Shown here one piece after another: positions 5,070 to 7,813 of a stretch of 7,813 nt of DNA. The notes beneath the pieces are model-generated. The model saw nothing but the letters and a program-made list of their open reading frames with translations. It was not told where the DNA came from and made no database searches. Position 1 is the stretch's first letter; the number at the start of each line of letters is the position of its first letter. A program made the translations under genes and the position numbers. This DNA comes from PVC group bacterium (GTDB lineage: Bacteria; Verrucomicrobiota; Kiritimatiellia; UBA8416; PXDI01): positions 1-7,813 of the forward strand of contig PXDI01000229.1 of NCBI GenBank assembly GCA_003565095.1. Direction: 5' to 3'.

Positions 5070-7367
5070 ATGAGTCTGGATAAGATAATTGAAGAGTCCA
5101 CGGGGCATGCGCATCTGGCGGGGGTGTGCGGCATTGGCATGGCCGGTCTGGCGTGGCTGCTGCACGACAAGGGGTGGCGGGTTTCCGGTTGTGACAAGTG
5201 CCTGAACCATCTGGCGGATGCGCTGCGCGCGGAAGGAATAGAGCTTGTTGAGGGCCATTCCCCGCGGCATCTTGCGCCGGGGCCGGCGGTCGTGATCCGC
5301 AGCACCGCGGTTCCCGAAGACAGCGCTGAAATTGCCGCCGCCCGTGAGGCGGGGCTTCCGGTGTTCCGCCGCGGTGAGGTGCTGGCCGCTTTGCTCGCCC
5401 GTTATGCGACGGTGGCGGTCGCCGGTACGCACGGCAAAACCACCACAACTGCATTTTGTATCCAATTAATGCGCTCGGCCGGCATCGAATGCGGCTGGTA
5501 TCTTGGCGGTGAACTGTCGGTTCTGCCGCGCGTGGCGGGGCTGGGCCGGAGCGAATGGCTGGTTGCGGAAGCGGATGAAAGCGACGGAACACTCAGTTTG
5601 TATCGTCCACGGATTGCGGTTTTGACCAACATCGAATATGACCATATGGAGCATTTTGCCGATAGCGCGGCTTTCCAGCATTGTTTCAGTACCTTTATTC
5701 GTGGAGTTTCGGAGTGTCTTGTCTGGTGCCGGGAAGATCCTTTGCTGTGCCGCATGGTTTCCGCTTCCGGGTGTCCTAATCTGAGTTACGGCTTGAATGC
5801 TCAGGCGGATATTTATGCGGCAGAAATTGTTATGGGCGCGAACGGGTCGGTTTTCGATTTGATTGAAGAGGGCGCTGTTGCCGCGCGTGTTTCTTTGCCT
5901 GTCCCGGGCCGGCATAATATATTAAACTTTCTGGGAGCGTATTCCGCGTGCCGGCGTGCCGGCTGTTCAGCAGCGGATCTTTGCCGGGCGGCGGCGCACC
6001 TGCAACTGCCGCGCCGTCGGTTTGAAAGGGTGCCTTCCCCGCCGGGAACGGTGGTGCTGAATGACTATGCCCACCATCCCACCGAGGTTGCTGCGTTGAT
6101 CAGTATGGCGCAGCGGATTGAGCAGGGGCGTTTGCGCGCGGTTTTTCAGCCGCACCGCTATACCCGCACCGCCGCGCTTGGCGAAGCTTTTCCGGCGGCG
6201 TTTAACGGACTGGATGAACTCGTGTTATGTCCGGTATATGCGGCGTCAGAAGCGCCGGAAAAGGGTGATGACCAATGGGCGCTTTACCGGCGATTCAGGG
6301 AAAGCAAAACGACGGCATCCAGCGTGCTGGCCGCGAGCAGTCTTGCGGCAGCGCAACATTATCTGGCTGCCACGCTCAGCAAACATGACACATTGCTGGT
6401 GATCGGTGCCGGGGATGTAAATTCGCTGGCGACTGCCGCGCAGGAATGGGGCAGGGCGACGCGCGGCGGTCCGGAAGGTTTGAGCAGTTCTTCGGTGATA
6501 TCGCAGGCGAAAGAACTGGGTGCCATGACAACCTGGGGGGTTGGCGGAGCCGCTGAATGCATGGTGGAGATCGGGTGCGAGGCTGATGCTGTGAAGCTTA
6601 TCAAGTGGGCGGAGAAAAATAATGTTTTTCTACGCTGGTTGGGTCGCGGTGCTAATCTACTGGTCAGCGACATGGGGGTGGCCGGGGTGGTCGCCCGACT
6701 GGGCAGAACCGTCTTTGGCAGAGTGGATTTTGACGGCAGCGACCTGACCGCCGGGGCGGCGGCAACCGGCCGGGATTTGCTGAATGCCGCGGAAAAGGCC
6801 GGACTGGCGGGGCTGGAATTTCTGGAAGGCATTCCCGGTACGCTTGGCGGGCTGCTGCGGATGAATGCCGGAGCGCATGGCGGTGAGCTTGGCCGGATTG
6901 TTAAATGGGTCCGGCTGGTTGATTCTGACGGCGTAAGCGTCTGTCTTCCGGCTGCTGATATGGGTTTTGCATATCGGGAATGCGCACGTTTGCGTGATGC
7001 GGTAGCGTTGGAGGTCTGCTTTGCGCTGGAGGCGTTTGAAAAGGTGTCGTCTGAAGAGATTGCTGCCCGGCGCAAGGCCATGCGTGCAAAACGCAAATGG
7101 TACAAGGGCTTACGTTGTGCGGGGTCGGTATTCCGTAATCCGCAAGGCGAAAGCGCCGGCCGCCTGCTGGAAGCGGCCGGCTGCAAAGGCTGGCGTGTCG
7201 GCGGTGCGGTTGTGGCACAGCAGCATGCCAATGTGATTGTTGCTGAAAAAGGTGCCAACGCTTCTGATGTCCGCTGTTTGATGGCATTGATGCAGCGGAA
7301 AGTTGCTGCCGAATATGGAATCATTCTTGAGCCGGAAGTTGTTTTGTGGGAAAGTTGCGCAGATTGA
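5070..7367 (+). CDS. murC/murB: Bifunctional UDP-MurNAc--L-alanine ligase / UDP-N-acetylenolpyruvoylglucosamine reductase (MurC-MurB fusion)
   Basis: One continuous 765-aa frame holds two full cytoplasmic peptidoglycan enzymes. MurC, which adds L-Ala to UDP-MurNAc with ATP, covers about 12-455: the nucleotide loop GVCGIGMAG, the P-loop AGTHGKTTTT (118-127), NIEYDH, NDYAHHPTEV from Asn331, FQPHRYTRT, and VIGAGDV from about 444. After a linker rich in Ser and Gly, MurB, the FAD/NADPH reductase that makes UDP-MurNAc, runs from about 486 to the end: GRGANLLVSD (FAD site), LEGIPGTLGG, NAGAHGGELG, YREC, AGSVFRNP with the proton-donor Ser686, and LEPEV with Glu756. At about 280 aa the MurB part fits the shorter type II form. 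The start is uncertain. The ATG at 5070 gives a normal MurC N-terminus but has no well-spaced ribosome binding site; a TTG at 5016 overlapping the previous stop (TTGA) would add 18 residues, largely encoded by the octamer repeat. Fusing consecutive pathway steps is plausible functionally. Confidence 0.94.
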   Translation: MSLDKIIEESTGHAHLAGVCGIGMAGLAWLLHDKGWRVSGCDKCLNHLADALRAEGIELVEGHSPRHLAPGPAVVIRSTAVPEDSAEIAAAREAGLPVFRRGEVLAALLARYATVAVAGTHGKTTTTAFCIQLMRSAGIECGWYLGGELSVLPRVAGLGRSEWLVAEADESDGTLSLYRPRIAVLTNIEYDHMEHFADSAAFQHCFSTFIRGVSECLVWCREDPLLCRMVSASGCPNLSYGLNAQADIYAAEIVMGANGSVFDLIEEGAVAARVSLPVPGRHNILNFLGAYSACRRAGCSAADLCRAAAHLQLPRRRFERVPSPPGTVVLNDYAHHPTEVAALISMAQRIEQGRLRAVFQPHRYTRTAALGEAFPAAFNGLDELVLCPVYAASEAPEKGDDQWALYRRFRESKTTASSVLAASSLAAAQHYLAATLSKHDTLLVIGAGDVNSLATAAQEWGRATRGGPEGLSSSSVISQAKELGAMTTWGVGGAAECMVEIGCEADAVKLIKWAEKNNVFLRWLGRGANLLVSDMGVAGVVARLGRTVFGRVDFDGSDLTAGAAATGRDLLNAAEKAGLAGLEFLEGIPGTLGGLLRMNAGAHGGELGRIVKWVRLVDSDGVSVCLPAADMGFAYRECARLRDAVALEVCFALEAFEKVSSEEIAARRKAMRAKRKWYKGLRCAGSVFRNPQGESAGRLLEAAGCKGWRVGGAVVAQQHANVIVAEKGANASDVRCLMALMQRKVAAEYGIILEPEVVLWESCAD

Positions 7368-7388
7368 AGACTGCAGACCGCAGACTGA
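7361..7388. repeat. 7-bp tandem repeat spanning the murC/murB stop codon, four units
   Basis: The units AGATTGA (7361-7367), AGACTGC (7368-7374), AGACCGC (7375-7381) and AGACTGA (7382-7388) follow each other without gaps. The first contains the TGA stop of murC/murB, so the repeat begins within the coding sequence and runs out into the gap. The unit consensus is AGAYYGM. It is a clearer relative, in position if not in sequence, of the 7-bp repeat after the peptidase gene. Confidence 0.8.
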
Positions 7389-7392
7389 GGCG

Positions 7393-7408
7393 TGAGTGTG
7401 TGAGTGTG
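7393..7408. repeat. Two tandem copies of TGAGTGTG
   Basis: TGAGTGTG is present twice in direct succession (7393-7400 and 7401-7408), followed by GGAGTC. It lies directly after the 7-bp tract and before the 12-bp tract. It is a two-copy repeat and so carries little weight by itself. Confidence 0.6.
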
Positions 7409-7419
7409 GGAGTCAAAAA

Positions 7420-7451
7420 CTTTGTCGCGAGCTTTGTCGCGAGCTTTGTCG
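7420..7451. repeat. 12-bp tandem repeat CTTTGTCGCGAG, 2.7 copies
   Basis: Two exact copies (7420-7431 and 7432-7443) and the first eight bases of a third (7444-7451) are present. Each full unit holds the 6-bp palindrome TCGCGA. Identical copies suggest recent duplication by slippage or recombination. The tract is in all likelihood non-coding: the next gene starts about 100 bases on. Confidence 0.85.
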
Positions 7452-7508
7452 GGTCTGGCCCTCCTTCGCCAAGGCTTCCGCCTACGCTAAAGCTTTGAAG
7501 GGCAGGCC
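7452..7508. repeat. 57-bp imperfect palindrome in the murC/murB - ddl gap
   Basis: The outer arms 7452-7462 and 7499-7508 pair over ten positions with one G-T pair and one bulged G. The inner part can form small hairpins: AGGC (7472-7475) with GCCT (7480-7483) around a TTCC loop, and the self-complementary AAAGCTTT at 7489-7496. It looks like a REP-type palindromic unit. It could act as an attenuator or mRNA-stability element within the operon, but no T-tract follows, so it is not a classical intrinsic terminator. Confidence 0.5.
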
Positions 7509-7516
7509 GAAACGGC

Positions 7517-7540
7517 GTCATCGGGTCATCAAGTCAGGAT
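7517..7540. repeat. GTCA-N4 octamer repeat, three units, upstream of ddl
   Basis: GTCATCGG, GTCATCAA and GTCAGGAT follow each other at exact 8-bp spacing (7517, 7525, 7533). The tract is preceded by the same AAACGGC as the copy at 5033. The last unit supplies AGGA (7536-7539), which is the only plausible ribosome binding site for ddl. Confidence 0.78.
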
Positions 7541-7547
7541 TTAATGA

Positions 7548-7813
7548 GTGGTTGTGGAATATAAAAACATAGCGGTATTGATGGGCGGGTTTTCTTCTGA
7601 ACGTGAGGTTTCCTTGCGTTCGGGAGCTGCGGTATGCGGCGGCTTGGAGCGCGCCGGTTACCGTGTCAGTGCCTGTGATATTACCTCCCGGACATGGGAG
7701 TTGCCGGGCGGAACAGATGCCGCGTTTATCGCTTTGCATGGCACATACGGTGAAGATGGTGAATTGCAGGCCGAGCTTGAGAAACGCGGTGTTCCTTATA
7801 CGGGGTCAGGCCC
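7548..7813 (+). CDS. ddl: D-alanine--D-alanine ligase, N-terminal part (cut by window edge)
   Basis: Ddl joins two D-alanines with ATP to make the dipeptide that MurF adds to the peptidoglycan precursor. Only about 88 of the usual 300-370 residues are in the window. They form the start of the N-terminal domain: IAVLMGG, then the substrate-site motif SSEREVSLRSG, then FIALHGTYGEDG and VPYTGSG, all characteristic of Ddl. The start is a GTG, either 7548 (AGGA 8 bases upstream, preferred) or 7554 (same site 14 bases upstream). A TGA at 7545-7547 closes the frame above both. The gene lies about 180 bases after murC/murB in the same direction and is probably in the same operon, although the repeat-filled gap could alter expression. 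The frame stays open to the edge, so this is truncation by the window, not a pseudogene. Confidence 0.93.
   Translation, partial: MVVEYKNIAVLMGGFSSEREVSLRSGAAVCGGLERAGYRVSACDITSRTWELPGGTDAAFIALHGTYGEDGELQAELEKRGVPYTGSG

Noticed and set aside
6359..7324. 321-aa minus-strand open frame across the MurB region
   Set aside because: It lies wholly opposite a well-conserved coding frame and its translation is rich in Ser, Pro, Arg and Ala with no recognisable motif. It is a shadow of high-GC codon use.
7452..7508. Rho-independent terminator after murC/murB
   Set aside because: The palindrome is long but interrupted and no T-run follows on either strand, so I list it as a palindromic repeat only.
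7361..7540. CRISPR array or insertion-sequence remnant
   Set aside because: Repeat units are 7-12 bases without unique spacers of constant length, there are no cas genes, no transposase fragment and no terminal inverted repeats with target duplication.

Overview
The window is a chromosomal segment of moderately GC-rich bacterial DNA holding ordinary housekeeping genes. It has a short divergent promoter region at the left edge, a membrane zinc metallopeptidase gene (+), panD (-), and then a tightly packed (+) run serS - tilS - lipoprotein cyclophilin - murC/murB fusion - ddl (cut by the right edge). A MurC-MurB fusion followed directly by ddl, with a lipoprotein PPIase, suggests a diderm, peptidoglycan-making bacterium. 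My best guess is the PVC side of the tree (Verrucomicrobiota / Kiritimatiellota / Lentisphaerota). That is an inference from gene order and fusion, not a proven assignment.

Layout. 1-215: intergenic region with a perfect Shine-Dalgarno and ATG pointing left off the window, and a sigma70-like promoter pointing right. 216-911: YugP-type zinc peptidase. 912-1110: convergent gap with short degenerate repeats and a T8 tract. 1111-1476: PanD, whose self-cleavage site falls at Gly24-Ser25 as in E. coli. 1477-1634: divergent panD/serS control region with a 9-bp-arm inverted repeat. 1635-5019: serS, tilS and the cyclophilin, joined by overlaps of 1 and 13 bp. 5016/5070-7367: murC-murB fusion. 7368-7547: a gap made almost entirely of short repeats. 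7548-end: N-terminal part of ddl.

How the genes fit together. SerS charges tRNA-Ser and TilS makes the lysidine of tRNA-Ile2, so the first half of the operon serves translation. MurB makes UDP-MurNAc and MurC adds L-Ala to it, so the fusion joins two consecutive steps of peptidoglycan precursor synthesis. Ddl makes the D-Ala-D-Ala dipeptide used later in the same pathway. The cyclophilin lipoprotein would act on exported proteins at the cell envelope. PanD (beta-alanine for pantothenate and CoA) is separate and divergent.

The most unusual structure is not a gene. The gaps after the peptidase and after murC/murB are mosaics of short tandem repeats with different periods (7, 8, 9-10 and 12 bp). 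Two of these tracts, 2.5 kb apart, share an 11-base leader followed by a GTCA-N4 octamer repeat and lie just before the murC/murB and ddl starts. I see no such tracts in the two regions that look like promoters.
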